NCBI RefSeq assembly: GCF_024699275.1
Contig: NZ_JAILPX010000026.1
Location: 62,001 to 126,000 of the forward strand
Direction of reading: 5' to 3'
DNA: 64,000 bases
Origin: Selenomonas sp.
GTDB taxonomy: Bacteria; Bacillota_C; Negativicutes; Selenomonadales; Selenomonadaceae
The translations under genes were made by a program, and so were the position numbers. The notes beneath the pieces are model-generated. The model saw only the letters and a list, made by a program, of their open reading frames with translations. It searched no databases and was not told the DNA's origin. Each line of letters begins with the position of its first letter. Positions within the stretch are counted from its first letter, which is position 1. Of the stretch, positions 54,643 to 63,857 are shown piece by piece.

Positions 54643-54765
54643 CAAGCAAAGGCATAAAATCCGTGAATATTTTGCGCATCGAAGAAATTTACACATTTTC
54701 CCCACATTTACAACATTTCCCTAATTTTGCGAAAAATATTGCTTTTGTTTCTTTATAATTATTTG

Positions 54766-54794
54766 TTGACACTAGGTCCTAATAGTGCTACGAT
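54766..54794 (+). promoter_or_regulatory. Strong promoter of the hydroxyacid dehydrogenase
   Basis: TTGACA (54766-54771, full consensus), 17-base spacer, TACGAT (54789-54794). Start near 54801, leader about 45 bases. Confidence 0.75.
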
Positions 54795-54845
54795 TAACAC
54801 GACTTAGGGATATATTTCACATTTCAATCAGGGGGTAATAACAAA

Positions 54846-55802
54846 ATGAACAACAGAAGAAAAATCGTCGTCATTGGCGCCAGCAACGTTGGCTCCGCAG
54901 TAGCGAACAAGATTGCTGACTTCCAGCTGGCTACGGAAGTAGTCCTCATCGACCTCAACGAAGACAAAGCTTGGGGCGAAGCTAAGGACTCCAGCCATGC
55001 AACGAGCTGCATCTACAGCACGAACATCAAATTCCACCTCGGTGACTATGATGACTGCAAAGATGCAAACATCATCGTTATCACCGCTGGCCCCTCCATC
55101 CGCCCGGGCGAAACGCCGGACCGTTTGAAACTGGCTGGCACCAACGCTAAGATCATGAGCTCTGTAATGGGCGAGATCGTTAAGCGCACCAAGGAAGCCA
55201 TGATCATCATGATCACCAATCCGCTCGATGTTGCTACTTATGTTGTTTCCACTCAGTTCGATTATCCGCGCAACCTCATCCTGGGTACTGGTACGATGCT
55301 GGAAACCTATCGTTTCCGTCGCATCCTGGCCGACAAGTACCAGGTGGATCCGAAGAACATCAACGGTTATGTTCTCGGTGAGCACGGCAACGCTGCTTTC
55401 GTTGCTTGGTCCACCACGGGCTGCGCTGGTTTCCCCATTGATGATTTGGATGAATACTTCCATCGCACGGAAAAACTCAGCCATGCAGAAGTTGAACAGG
55501 AACTGGTTCAGGTTGCCTACGATGTCATCAACAAGAAGGGCTTCACCAACACCGGTATCGCCATGGCTGCTTGCCGCTTCATCAAATCCGTACTCTATGA
55601 TGAGCACACGATTCTGCCCTGCTCCGCTGTACTCGAAGGCGAATATGGCATCAAAGACGTTGCTCTTTCCATTCCTCGTATGGTTTGCGCTGATGGTATC
55701 ATGCGCTCCTTCGAAGTTCATCTTACGGATGATGAACTGGAAAAGATGCACAAAGCCGCTCAGAGCGTTCGTTCTGCTCTCGATGGCGCTGGCATCAAAT
55801 AA
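54846..55802 (+). CDS. L-2-hydroxyacid dehydrogenase (LDH / L-2-hydroxyisocaproate dehydrogenase type)
   Basis: 318 residues of the lactate/malate dehydrogenase fold. NAD-binding GASNVGSAVA (11-20), proton-relay His in LGEHGNAAFVAWST and the LGTGTMLETYRFRR region are intact. The substrate loop reads AGPSIRPGETPDR: the arginine is two residues later than in classic LDH (PGETR) and the specificity residue is Ile rather than Gln (LDH) or Arg (MDH). Both features, with GEHGN...FVAWST, recall L-2-hydroxyisocaproate dehydrogenase. It may act as the main lactate enzyme or on branched 2-oxoacids. Strong promoter, GGGGG ribosome site and Arg codons nearly all CGT/CGC suggest high expression. Confidence 0.85.
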   Translation: MNNRRKIVVIGASNVGSAVANKIADFQLATEVVLIDLNEDKAWGEAKDSSHATSCIYSTNIKFHLGDYDDCKDANIIVITAGPSIRPGETPDRLKLAGTNAKIMSSVMGEIVKRTKEAMIIMITNPLDVATYVVSTQFDYPRNLILGTGTMLETYRFRRILADKYQVDPKNINGYVLGEHGNAAFVAWSTTGCAGFPIDDLDEYFHRTEKLSHAEVEQELVQVAYDVINKKGFTNTGIAMAACRFIKSVLYDEHTILPCSAVLEGEYGIKDVALSIPRMVCADGIMRSFEVHLTDDELEKMHKAAQSVRSALDGAGIK

Positions 55803-55818
55803 TTCCATTTGTTTGCGC

Positions 55819-55854
55819 AAAAAATCCCACTGGACAATGTCCAGTGGGATTTTT
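55819..55854. terminator. Bidirectional terminator between the dehydrogenase and sucD
   Basis: A 16-bp stem, AAAAAATCCCACTGGAC (from 55819) with its complement ending at 55854, and a three-base loop, T-rich on both strands. Confidence 0.9.
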
Positions 55855-55865
55855 CTATGCTGTTT

Positions 55866-56771
55866 TCAGCACGTATGGCAAACATCATAGATGCCAGCTT
55901 TTTTCAGCGTATCCACCACAGTTGCCCCAATATGCGCCACCGTGTCTGCCACTTCAATGCCAACACCATTCAATGCTTTAATCTTATCCGCCGCTGTGCC
56001 TTTACCGCCGGAAATGATGGCACCGGCATGACCCATGCGTTTTCCCGGAGGCGCCTGACGCCCGGAAATAAAGGCAGCCACCGGTTTATCCGGCATGTTT
56101 TCCTTAATCCACTTTGCTGCATCTTCCTCAGCAGTACCGCCAATTTCCCCAATCATCAGCACCGCTTTGGTTTCCGGATCATTCTTGAAGAGTTCCAAAG
56201 CATCGATAAAGTCCGTCCCCTTAACCGGGTCACCGCCAATACCGATAGCCGTAGTCACGCCGATACCAGCATTCATGAGCTGGAAAGCGGCTTCATAGGT
56301 CAAGGTTCCGGAGCGGGATACCAGCCCTACATGGCCTTTTTTCTGGATATTGCCCGGAATGATGCCCAGCTTTGCTTCATCTGTAGTCAGGATGCCCGGG
56401 CAGTTCGGCCCAATCAGACGAGTCTTCTTGCCTTCCAGATAACGGCGCACCTTTACCATATCCTGAACTGGAATATGTTCCGTAATGCAGACCACCAAAT
56501 CCAGACCAGCATCCACACCTTCCATGATGGAGTCAGCGGCGAACCTTGCGGGTACATAGACCACGGAGGCCGTAGCCCCTGTTGCGTCCACTGCGTCCTT
56601 AACGGTGTTGAATACCGGTACACCTTCTACAGTCTGACCGGCTTTCCCCGGCGTAACGCCGGCTACGATTTTCGTGCCATAGGCCAGCATCTGTTTGGTA
56701 TGGAAGGTGGCCTGCTTGCCTGTAATGCCCTGTACGATTACCTTTGTATCCTTATTGACTAAAACACCCAT
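55866..56771 (-). CDS. sucD: Succinyl-CoA ligase alpha subunit
   Basis: 301 residues. The CoA-binding N-terminus ([15 protein letters not shown], residues 10-24) and the phosphorylated active-site His in [13 protein letters not shown] (about 250) are present, as is [10 protein letters not shown]. With SucC it interconverts succinate, CoA and ATP with succinyl-CoA. In this type of fermenter it probably serves succinate/propionate metabolism more than a full citric-acid cycle. It follows sucC by 15 bases. Confidence 0.96.
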   Translation of the reverse strand: MGVLVNKDTKVIVQGITGKQATFHTKQMLAYGTKIVAGVTPGKAGQTVEGVPVFNTVKDAVDATGATASVVYVPARFAADSIMEGVDAGLDLVVCITEHIPVQDMVKVRRYLEGKKTRLIGPNCPGILTTDEAKLGIIPGNIQKKGHVGLVSRSGTLTYEAAFQLMNAGIGVTTAIGIGGDPVKGTDFIDALELFKNDPETKAVLMIGEIGGTAEEDAAKWIKENMPDKPVAAFISGRQAPPGKRMGHAGAIISGGKGTAADKIKALNGVGIEVADTVAHIGATVVDTLKKAGIYDVCHTC

Positions 56772-56786
56772 ATTTGACGGCCTCCC

Positions 56787-57974
56787 TTACTCTGCTGCTT
56801 TGACTCGTTTTACGATTTCTTCTGCGCCGCCCTCCATGGTCGGTGCCATGATAACATTGGCAATGGGGGAATCCTGCAAAATCTTGCGGCCCTGTTCCAC
56901 ATTCGTCCCTTCCAGTCTTACCACCACCGGCACCGGCAGGGATTTGCCATCATCCGAGATGATTTTAGCGGCTTCTACGATACCCGCCGCCACAGCATCA
57001 CAGCGATTGATGCCGCCAAAGATGTTGACAAAAATCCCTTTAGCCTGACCGCCATCCAGCATGATCTGGAAAGCTTCAGCAATCTTTTCCGGTGAGGAAT
57101 CGCCGCCTACATCCAGGAAGTTAGCCGGTTCACCGCCATAGTGCTTGATGATATCCACCGTAGCCATGGCCAGGCCAGCACCGTTGACCATGCAGGCCAC
57201 ATCGCCCCCCAGATTTACATAGTTGAGACCAGCCTCTGCCGCCCGGCGTTCCTTGGGATCTTCCTCGCTTTCATCCCGAAGTTCTTCAATATCCGGATGA
57301 CGGAACAATGCACTGTCATCGAAGTTCAGCTTAGCATCCAAGGCAATGACATCATCTTCCTGGGTTACCACCAGTGGATTGATTTCCGCCAGGGAACAAT
57401 CCTTACCGATAAAGGCATTATAGAGACAGGTCATCAGTTTCGTGGCCTTGCGGACAGCCGGCTGGGGAATATGGATATTATAGGCCATGCGGGTTGCCTG
57501 GAAAGGTGCCAGCCCAACCACCGGGTCAATGTATTCCTTGAAAATCTTCTCCGGCATTTCAGCGGCAACCTTTTCGATTTCCATGCCGCCTTCTTCGGAG
57601 CCCATCATCACCACCCGAGCAGTCTGCCGGTCAATGACAAAGGAAAGATAGTATTCTTTCTTGATATTAGAACCTGCTTCAATGAGCAGACGCCCCACCT
57701 TCTTGCCCTCAGGCCCAGTCTGATGGGTTACAAGGGTCTTGCCCAACAGTTCCGTAGCAAAGGTCTTGACTTCATCAAGGCTTTTTGCCAGCTTGACACC
57801 ACCGGCCTTGCCGCGGCCGCCAGCGTGAATCTGGGCTTTAACCACTACCACAGGGGTGCCGATTTTCTTGGCATTTTCCACAGCTTCTTCCACCGTGAAT
57901 GCTGGCAGTCCCTCGGGAACTGCTACCCCATAGGATTTCAATACGGCCTTGCTCTGGTACTCATGAATATTCAT
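56787..57974 (-). CDS. sucC: Succinyl-CoA ligase beta subunit
   Basis: 395 residues. The ATP-grasp N-terminal region ([40 protein letters not shown], about 45-62) and the C-terminal CoA-ligase region ([25 protein letters not shown], about 305-340) are typical. ATG at 57974 follows GGGAGG; a longer frame has no ribosome site. First gene of sucCD. Its leader contains a small GGGATA/TATCCC hairpin. Confidence 0.96.
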   Translation of the reverse strand: MNIHEYQSKAVLKSYGVAVPEGLPAFTVEEAVENAKKIGTPVVVVKAQIHAGGRGKAGGVKLAKSLDEVKTFATELLGKTLVTHQTGPEGKKVGRLLIEAGSNIKKEYYLSFVIDRQTARVVMMGSEEGGMEIEKVAAEMPEKIFKEYIDPVVGLAPFQATRMAYNIHIPQPAVRKATKLMTCLYNAFIGKDCSLAEINPLVVTQEDDVIALDAKLNFDDSALFRHPDIEELRDESEEDPKERRAAEAGLNYVNLGGDVACMVNGAGLAMATVDIIKHYGGEPANFLDVGGDSSPEKIAEAFQIMLDGGQAKGIFVNIFGGINRCDAVAAGIVEAAKIISDDGKSLPVPVVVRLEGTNVEQGRKILQDSPIANVIMAPTMEGGAEEIVKRVKAAE

Positions 57975-58041
57975 CAAACATGCCTCCCTGAAATTGGTAT
58001 GACCTTTCAGGGATAATATCCTTATCCCTGTCACCGCTTAT

Positions 58042-58070
58042 ATTGTATGCTTTTTTCTCGTTTTTGTCTA
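58042..58070 (-). promoter_or_regulatory. Promoter of sucCD
   Basis: On the minus strand TAGACA (58065-58070), 17-base spacer, TACAAT (58042-58047), giving a leader of about 60 bases. Confidence 0.65.
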
Positions 58071-58127
58071 CTATTTATTATTCATCGCGTTATTCGTAAA
58101 AATTATCACGATTTATGCCCATTTATG

Positions 58128-58160
58128 TGAATTTATTCCCAAGTATAGGGTATAAATTCA
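58128..58160 (-). terminator. Imperfect stem-loop after galM
   Basis: TGAATTTA (58128-58135) / TAAATTCA (58153-58160) with inner CCC/GGG. No T run follows on the minus strand, so its role as a terminator is weakly supported. Confidence 0.35.
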
Positions 58161-58177
58161 TATGATGTATCTACGCC

Positions 58178-59305
58178 TTAATCCTTCGGCCAAAGGACAA
58201 ATACCGTTTGGGCCTCCCATTTTTCTCCGGCTTTGATAATGGGCTGGGGAAAGTTCGGATGGGCCAGCGCATTGGGGAAATATTGCGTTTCCAGACAGAA
58301 ACCGGAACGCCTGTTAAAGGCCACACCCTTCTTTCCGGGGAGGTCGCCCTCCAGATAGTTGCCCGTATAGAACTGCACTCCCGGCAACGTACTGTAGCAA
58401 GTCAGCGTCAATCCGCTGTCAGCAGATTCCGCATAGGCCACTTTCTTGAGACCGCCCTTCAGATAATCAATGGGGCAATGGGGGTCGTAGCCGAACATCC
58501 CCGGCTTCATCTCCACACTGACCGGAGCTTCCCGCACCACCCAGTTATGGTCATAGCCATGGCCCATCTGTAGCTGGTCAAAATCATCATCAATATGTTC
58601 GCCAATGACAGTAAGCTGGCGTAAATCCATAGGCGTTCCCTCCACCGGCAGAATTCGGCCATCGGGCAGGGATTCGCTATCCGCCCAGGTATACTCATCC
58701 GCAAAAATCTGGATTTTCTGCTGCAGGATTGAATCCGCGTCATAGCCATCCAAATTGAAATAACTGTGATTGGTCAGATTGCAGATTGTATCCTTATCGC
58801 TGACTGCTTCATATTTAAGGGAAAGTTCATTGTCGTTGGACAGGGAATAAGTCACCGTCACCGTCATATTACCCGGATAACCTGCATCGCCATCCTTGCT
58901 ATGATAGGTCAGCCGCACACCTTCATAAACCTCCTGGGCCTCCCAAAGTTCGTTATGGAATCCCTTGGAACCGCCATGAATGTGATTCTGATTTTTTGAA
59001 CCCGTATTCAAATCCAACTGGTATTCCTGACCATTGATTACCGCCCTGCCGCCGGCAAGGCGATTGGCATGACGTCCGACCACGCCGCCCATGCTGGTGG
59101 TATCCTTTTCATAGGACAGGGCATCTGCATAACCCAGCAGGACATCCACCTGCTTAGCCCCTCTGCCGAAAATTCGCCAGCTTACCAGCCGTGCACCATA
59201 GTTGGTGACTTTTACTTCCGTTCCCTTGGTATTGCGCAACGTATAGAGATCCACCTCGCGCCCATCACTCAGCTTGCCAAAGGATTCTTTCTTGATTATG
59301 GCCAT
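58178..59305 (-). CDS. galM: Aldose 1-epimerase (mutarotase)
   Basis: 375 residues, normal length. It interconverts the alpha and beta anomers of glucose, galactose and other aldoses. The active-site histidines are visible: NHIHGGSKGFHNELW (about 101-115) and CNLTNHSYFNLDGYD (about 180-194), with the catalytic Glu in the last third (FCLETQYFP). No signal peptide. ATG at 59305 has GGGAGG. Monocistronic by position; no other galactose genes are near. Confidence 0.93.
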   Translation of the reverse strand: MAIIKKESFGKLSDGREVDLYTLRNTKGTEVKVTNYGARLVSWRIFGRGAKQVDVLLGYADALSYEKDTTSMGGVVGRHANRLAGGRAVINGQEYQLDLNTGSKNQNHIHGGSKGFHNELWEAQEVYEGVRLTYHSKDGDAGYPGNMTVTVTYSLSNDNELSLKYEAVSDKDTICNLTNHSYFNLDGYDADSILQQKIQIFADEYTWADSESLPDGRILPVEGTPMDLRQLTVIGEHIDDDFDQLQMGHGYDHNWVVREAPVSVEMKPGMFGYDPHCPIDYLKGGLKKVAYAESADSGLTLTCYSTLPGVQFYTGNYLEGDLPGKKGVAFNRRSGFCLETQYFPNALAHPNFPQPIIKAGEKWEAQTVFVLWPKD

Positions 59306-59437
59306 GAAAATACCTCCCAGCACCGTTTATTTGTGCATGATTTCCTACAATTCTATACAAGTTCACTTTACTATCTCTTGTTTTATTTGTCAACCACCTG
59401 TGAAAATTCAATTTAATTTATCTTTTTCAACGAAGTG

Positions 59438-59446
59438 TGTTATAAT
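59438..59446 (+). promoter_or_regulatory. Extended -10 promoter of the small gene at 59512
   Basis: TGTTATAAT: a full TATAAT (59441-59446) with the TG of an extended -10 box; the -35 region is weak (TTATCT at 59418). Leader about 60 bases. Confidence 0.55.
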
Positions 59447-59511
59447 ACTGATATTGGTTACATATTTATAAGTGGAATAATATTATACGTATTTCAAGGG
59501 GGATTATCATT

Positions 59512-59787
59512 ATGGCAACCGAACAGAAAGCATATGTCTTCTTCAACTGTGATGAAGAAAAAACCGAGAAATCCATGAACATTTTCTACAACCAGACCAT
59601 CTACAAAGCCACCAAGAAGGCCCGTCAGGAACTGCTGGCCAAGGTGGAAGCAGAAGTTGCTGCCGGCCGCGTAAACATTACCGAAGGCAAAGATGAATCC
59701 GTAAGCAAGGCCATTCTGGATGGGGATCCCACAAAGGCCAGCAATTATCTGCAGTATGGTACAATCAAGAGCTTTGCATTGATATAA
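59512..59787 (+). CDS. Small soluble protein of unknown function
   Basis: 91 residues. Sequence AYVFFNCDEEKTEKSMNIFY, then a lysine-rich helix (KATKKARQELLAKVEAEVAA, about 32-51), ending SNYLQYGTIKSFALI. No signal, membrane segment or cofactor motif. An extended -10 promoter, a GGGGGA ribosome site and a strong private terminator make it a well-defined expression unit, so it is probably abundant. I do not recognise the family. Confidence 0.7.
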   Translation: MATEQKAYVFFNCDEEKTEKSMNIFYNQTIYKATKKARQELLAKVEAEVAAGRVNITEGKDESVSKAILDGDPTKASNYLQYGTIKSFALI

Positions 59788-59813
59788 GCTGGACAAACGA
59801 CATATGAACACGT

Positions 59814-59862
59814 AAAAAAGCCCAGATAAACGCGTGGGAAAGGCGTTTATCCGGGCTTTTTT
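59814..59862. terminator. Strong bidirectional terminator
   Basis: Arms 59814-59833 and 59843-59862 (AAAAAAGCCCAGATAAACGC and its complement with one mismatch). It serves the small gene and the convergent HAD gene. Confidence 0.85.
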
Positions 59863-59865
59863 AAT

Positions 59866-60531
59866 TCATTGCACAATGTTTACTTTGCTTTGCCAGTCCA
59901 GCTCCCTCAGGCTGTTCACCACTTCATCGGCTAAAGCCAGATCCTGTTGGCCGGAGTTCGGATTGCGATAAGCCACGCAGTACATGCCTGCCCGCTTGGC
60001 GGCCATGATGCCATTGGTGGTATCCTCAATAACCAGACAATCCTCAGGCTCCACCCCCAGGCGATCTGCACTAATCAAATAAATTGCCGGATTCGGCTTG
60101 CTTTCGGGAAGCTCCCCCCCCGAAAGGATAGAGCGGAAATAGGGACGGATGGCGAAACTATCCAGCACCGTATCCATGACCTTCACATTGGAGGATGTGG
60201 CCAGAGCCAGCGGAATCTTTGCGTCATACAAAGACTTGATCAGCTCTACACTGCCAGCTACCGGTGCAATCTCTCCCCCCTGCAGGATTTCCAGATAATG
60301 AGCATGCTTATAAGCCGCCATATCCTCGGAGCGGATATCCTGCCGCCCGCATTTTGCTAAGGTTTCGCGAAAGATAGCCCCACTGGTACGCCCCATATAA
60401 TGAGCCAAATCCTGCTCATTAAAGGGGATACCAAAATGCGCAAAGGTATCCATCTTTACCCGGCTATGGATGGGCTCACTATCGATAATGACCCCATCCA
60501 TATCAAAAATTACTGCTTTTATCTGTCTCAA
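59866..60531 (-). CDS. HAD-superfamily phosphatase (beta-phosphoglucomutase-like)
   Basis: 221 residues from TTG at 60531; an AGGAG site precedes it and no downstream ATG would keep motif I. Motif I FDMDGVIIDSEP (9-20), motif II TSSN (about 113-116), motif III K in ESKPNP (about 144-149) and motif IV IEDTTNG (about 168-174) are complete. Substrates of this branch are small sugar phosphates. The start overlaps the stop of the c-di-GMP phosphodiesterase gene by four bases (TTGA), so the two proteins are made together. Confidence 0.88.
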   Translation of the reverse strand: MRQIKAVIFDMDGVIIDSEPIHSRVKMDTFAHFGIPFNEQDLAHYMGRTSGAIFRETLAKCGRQDIRSEDMAAYKHAHYLEILQGGEIAPVAGSVELIKSLYDAKIPLALATSSNVKVMDTVLDSFAIRPYFRSILSGGELPESKPNPAIYLISADRLGVEPEDCLVIEDTTNGIMAAKRAGMYCVAYRNPNSGQQDLALADEVVNSLRELDWQSKVNIVQ

Positions 60532-62228
60532 GAATCCTGACTCCTCTGCACCAAGCCCAAAAAGGTATCCGTATCCATGGGCTTCGCAAAATAATACCCC
60601 TGTATCTCCCGGCAGCCGATGCGGGTCAGGAAATCCATCTGCTCCTGCTTTTCCACACCTTCCACCACCACATCCATGTTGAGACGGTTGCCCAGTCCCA
60701 CAATGCTTTCCATGATGGCGCCGGCACGGCTGGACTTATCCACCTCCTGCACAAAGGCCATATCGATTTTCAGCACATCCACCGGCAGATCCTTCAGCAT
60801 GGACAGGGACGAAAAACCGCTGCCAAAATCATCCATCAGCACGGAAAAACCATTACCCCGAAAAGCCCGCACCATGGCGATGAGCTGATGGGGATTTTCC
60901 ATATAGGCGCTTTCCGTAATCTCCAGCTTCAACAAACTGGGCTCCAAATCGTATTTCTTAATCAGTGCCTGTAAATAATCCAGCAAATCCTGGCTATAGA
61001 AATTCAACCGGGACAGGTTCACCGAAATAGGTACCGGAGTAAGGCCTGCATCAATCTGGGCCCGCAGGACCTTGCAGGCCTGCTCCCAGACAAAGCGGTC
61101 CAGCCGGACAATAAAGCCGTTGTTCTCAAAAATCGGAATGAACTTACTGGGGGGAATCGGCCCCTTGGGATAATTCCAGCGGACCAGCGCCTCAGCTCCC
61201 ACAATTTTCCTGGCAGGAATCTCATACACCGGCTGCAATTGAATGAAAAACTGCCCTTCCTGCAGGGCATATTCCATATTGCGGGCAATCATCTGCTCCT
61301 CGAGCATCTGATCCCGCATGGCCTTATCGTAAAAGGCATAACGGGTCATATAACGGCCCTTGATGCGATTGAGGGCCATATGGGCGCGGTCACACATCTG
61401 ATCCACCGGCAACAAGGTGTTTTCCACCGGATAGACACCGGCATAGAACAGCACGTTATGGCTGATGCCCAAGGACTGCATGGTTCCATCCAAACCGGCA
61501 ATCATGTTTTCCATATCCAGCTTTGCGGTGGGAATGCACAGGGCAAAGTGGTCAGCCTCTATGCGGCCGCAAAGGCCATCCTTCCCCGTCAGTACATCAA
61601 AGAAAAAGGCCGCTGTTTTCAGAATCAGATTGCCCGTTTCCATGCGGAATAAATCATTGACCACCTTAAAGCAGCTGATATCCAGATACACGATACTGTA
61701 CTTGGTCTGATGATGCTCCTGCATCAGTTCCGATGCCTTACGATAAAAGGCCTCCCGGTTATAAATGCCCGTCAGCGTATCCTTTTCCACAAACTGGTGC
61801 ATTTCCATAAGCTGATGCTTCTGCGCCACCTGAGCCACCTTGCGCCACTCATTTTCCTCCCGGGCCATGACATTACGCACACGGCACCGTACGATGGTGG
61901 GATTATAGGGCTTGGTGACAAAATCCGATGCCCCCATCTCCATGGCCCGGGCCTCACTGTCTCCATCATTATTGGCGGTCATGACCACTACCGGAATACC
62001 CGCCAGCTGATCATTCTGCTTCATCAATGCCAGCACCTGAAAACCATCCATCACCGGCATCACTAAATCCACCAACACGATATTGACGGGCTGCTCCTCC
62101 ACAATGGACATGGCCTCCTGGCCGTTTTCTGCCTCCACAATCCGATATTCTTCCTGAAAAAACTGGGTCAAAACCACCCGGTTGATTTCCACATCATCTA
62201 CAATTAACATTACTGGTTTATCGTCCAC
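60528..62228 (-). CDS. Response-regulator c-di-GMP phosphodiesterase (REC-degenerate GGDEF-EAL)
   Basis: 566 residues. Receiver domain (1-120) with D11/D12 and phospho-acceptor D54 in VLVDLVMP. The GGDEF domain (about 150-300) is degenerate: EADHF (224-228) replaces GGDEF, so it should not make c-di-GMP. The EAL domain (about 320-560) keeps its catalytic set: EALVR (346-350), NLS, ITES, DDFGSGFSSL, KID, EGVE and QGYYF. It should therefore break down c-di-GMP under phosphorelay control. It opens a two-gene unit with the HAD phosphatase. Confidence 0.92.
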   Translation of the reverse strand: MDDKPVMLIVDDVEINRVVLTQFFQEEYRIVEAENGQEAMSIVEEQPVNIVLVDLVMPVMDGFQVLALMKQNDQLAGIPVVVMTANNDGDSEARAMEMGASDFVTKPYNPTIVRCRVRNVMAREENEWRKVAQVAQKHQLMEMHQFVEKDTLTGIYNREAFYRKASELMQEHHQTKYSIVYLDISCFKVVNDLFRMETGNLILKTAAFFFDVLTGKDGLCGRIEADHFALCIPTAKLDMENMIAGLDGTMQSLGISHNVLFYAGVYPVENTLLPVDQMCDRAHMALNRIKGRYMTRYAFYDKAMRDQMLEEQMIARNMEYALQEGQFFIQLQPVYEIPARKIVGAEALVRWNYPKGPIPPSKFIPIFENNGFIVRLDRFVWEQACKVLRAQIDAGLTPVPISVNLSRLNFYSQDLLDYLQALIKKYDLEPSLLKLEITESAYMENPHQLIAMVRAFRGNGFSVLMDDFGSGFSSLSMLKDLPVDVLKIDMAFVQEVDKSSRAGAIMESIVGLGNRLNMDVVVEGVEKQEQMDFLTRIGCREIQGYYFAKPMDTDTFLGLVQRSQDS

Positions 62229-62424
62229 AACATCACCCTCTTACTGTGTGATTTTTACATCACGCCCATAGGTATACTAGTTATATTATACTACAGACCC
62301 ACTGGAAAATCCTTCTCCCACGCAAATAAAAGCCCCTCTTGGCCTGCACGATAAAAGGCACTGACTTGTCTTGCAGGAACAAATCAGCGCCTTTCATCAA
62401 AAGCTTTATGTAAATCTTCTTTTA

Positions 62425-63705
62425 TTAGAACCTTGCCTGGAAAACAAGATTCAAGAGGAAAAGAAAGCCCAGTACATAGCTCAGCGCATGTACATTGCGC
62501 CAGCTGCCATTCAAAACCTTCAGTAATGGATATGCTGTAAAACCAAAGGCCAGCCCTGTGGAAATACTCCCCGACAAGGGAATCAGTACCACCACCAAAA
62601 AGGCCGGAAACCATTCGGAAAAATCCTTAAACTCCATGTACTGCAACTGCTGCATCATCATGGCCCCCGTAATGATGATTACCGGCGCGATGGCCGCCGA
62701 AGGCACATAAGCCAGCAAGGGGATAAAGAACAGGGACAGGATAAAGAGCACCGAAGCTGTCAGCGCCATCAGACCTGTACGGCCGCCGCTGGCAATACCA
62801 GCGGCACTTTCCGCCGCCGCCACCGTGGGGCTGGTGCCCAGGATACTGGAAAGCATGGTGGTAAAGGCTGACCCCTTAAAGGTCTTGGGGAATTTCGCCT
62901 GATTGGGCAAAATCCCCTCCAAAAGGCCCATGGTCTCAAAGACCATAATCATGGACATGGAAAATACCGCCAATAAAAAGGGCAGGGACAACAAGCGGGA
63001 GAAATCCGCCTGCATCAACAGTTGAGGATAAAGATGAATATCCGCCAAGTTTACCGTAACCTGACTTTCCTGGCCAATACCCATAAAATAACTCAGCACA
63101 CTGGTGACCACAATGGCGATAAAAAAACTACCCATCACCTGGCGCAGATAAAGAGCCAGACTCAGAATCAGGCCAAAAATCGCCAACAGTGCAGAGGGAT
63201 TGTTCAGAGACCCCAATTCAATAATGGAGTTGGTCCCTCGGCGGATCAGCTCCGCCTTCTCCAAGCCAATTTCCACCAAGAACAAGCCAATCCCCGCCGT
63301 GATGGCACATTTCAATGATGGCGCCACCGCACCGCTAAGACGGGCGGCCCATTTGGAGCAGGCCACAAAAGCAAAAATCAGTCCCGAAACCAAAGAAATA
63401 GCTAGTGCCTCCTGCCAGCTGAGTCCCATCTGCACACAAATCGTATAGGTGAAGAAAGCATTGATGCCCATCCCTGGGGTCAGCACAATGGGGGCATTGG
63501 CCACAAAGGCCATCAGCAGGCAGCCAATCACCGAGGAAAAGATTGTGGCAAAAACGGATAACTCCACAGGTATCCCCGCATCCGCCAAAATCAGGGGGTT
63601 TACGATGATGATATAGGAAATCGCAAAAAATGCCGTGATGCCTGCCACGATTTCCCTCTGCCAAATCTTTGGATGGTCCAAGGCATGACCAAACATATGC
63701 CGCAT
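62425..63705 (-). CDS. AzgA-type purine permease (NCS2 / hypoxanthine-guanine family)
   Basis: 426 residues with about twelve membrane segments. Family marks: EIVAGITAFFAISYIIIVNP (about 18-37) and TPGMGINAFFTYTI (about 77-90), with GTSPTVAAAESAAGIASGGRTG (two parts, about 285-306) forming the substrate site. Related proteins import hypoxanthine, guanine or adenine with protons. AAGGAGGAG precedes ATG at 63705. The leader carries two hairpins (see 63739-63802); no purine riboswitch is seen. Confidence 0.9.
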   Translation of the reverse strand: MRHMFGHALDHPKIWQREIVAGITAFFAISYIIIVNPLILADAGIPVELSVFATIFSSVIGCLLMAFVANAPIVLTPGMGINAFFTYTICVQMGLSWQEALAISLVSGLIFAFVACSKWAARLSGAVAPSLKCAITAGIGLFLVEIGLEKAELIRRGTNSIIELGSLNNPSALLAIFGLILSLALYLRQVMGSFFIAIVVTSVLSYFMGIGQESQVTVNLADIHLYPQLLMQADFSRLLSLPFLLAVFSMSMIMVFETMGLLEGILPNQAKFPKTFKGSAFTTMLSSILGTSPTVAAAESAAGIASGGRTGLMALTASVLFILSLFFIPLLAYVPSAAIAPVIIITGAMMMQQLQYMEFKDFSEWFPAFLVVVLIPLSGSISTGLAFGFTAYPLLKVLNGSWRNVHALSYVLGFLFLLNLVFQARF

Positions 63706-63738
63706 TCTTCGCGCTCCTCCTTCATTCTATCTTATTTC

Positions 63739-63802
63739 AAGGATAGTTTATCCTTTTTGGGGCAGAAAAAAAAGGACATCCGTCCAGAAGGAGTCCTTTT
63801 TT
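63739..63802. other. Two hairpins between the purine permease and Crp/Fnr genes
   Basis: AAGGAT/ATCCTT at 63739-63755 and AAAAAAGGAC (to 63777) / GTCCTTTTTT (63793-63802). The second has a long T run on both strands and is a good terminator shape, yet it stands between two divergent starts. It might attenuate the permease leader if transcription begins inside the Crp/Fnr gene. A plus-strand TATAAT at 63820-63825 serves the Crp/Fnr gene. Confidence 0.5.
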
Positions 63803-63857
63803 ATTTTTCCAAAATACTATATAATGAAAGAAAACACTTGAAGAAAGGAATGGCCCC

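Noticed and set aside
54828..55820. 330-codon open frame on the minus strand
   Set aside because: Antisense to the hydroxyacid dehydrogenase; arises from its biased codons, and it overlaps the strong ribosome site of that gene.
63706..63857. Purine riboswitch ahead of the AzgA-type permease
   Set aside because: No conserved three-way junction or loop sequences can be found; only simple hairpins are present.
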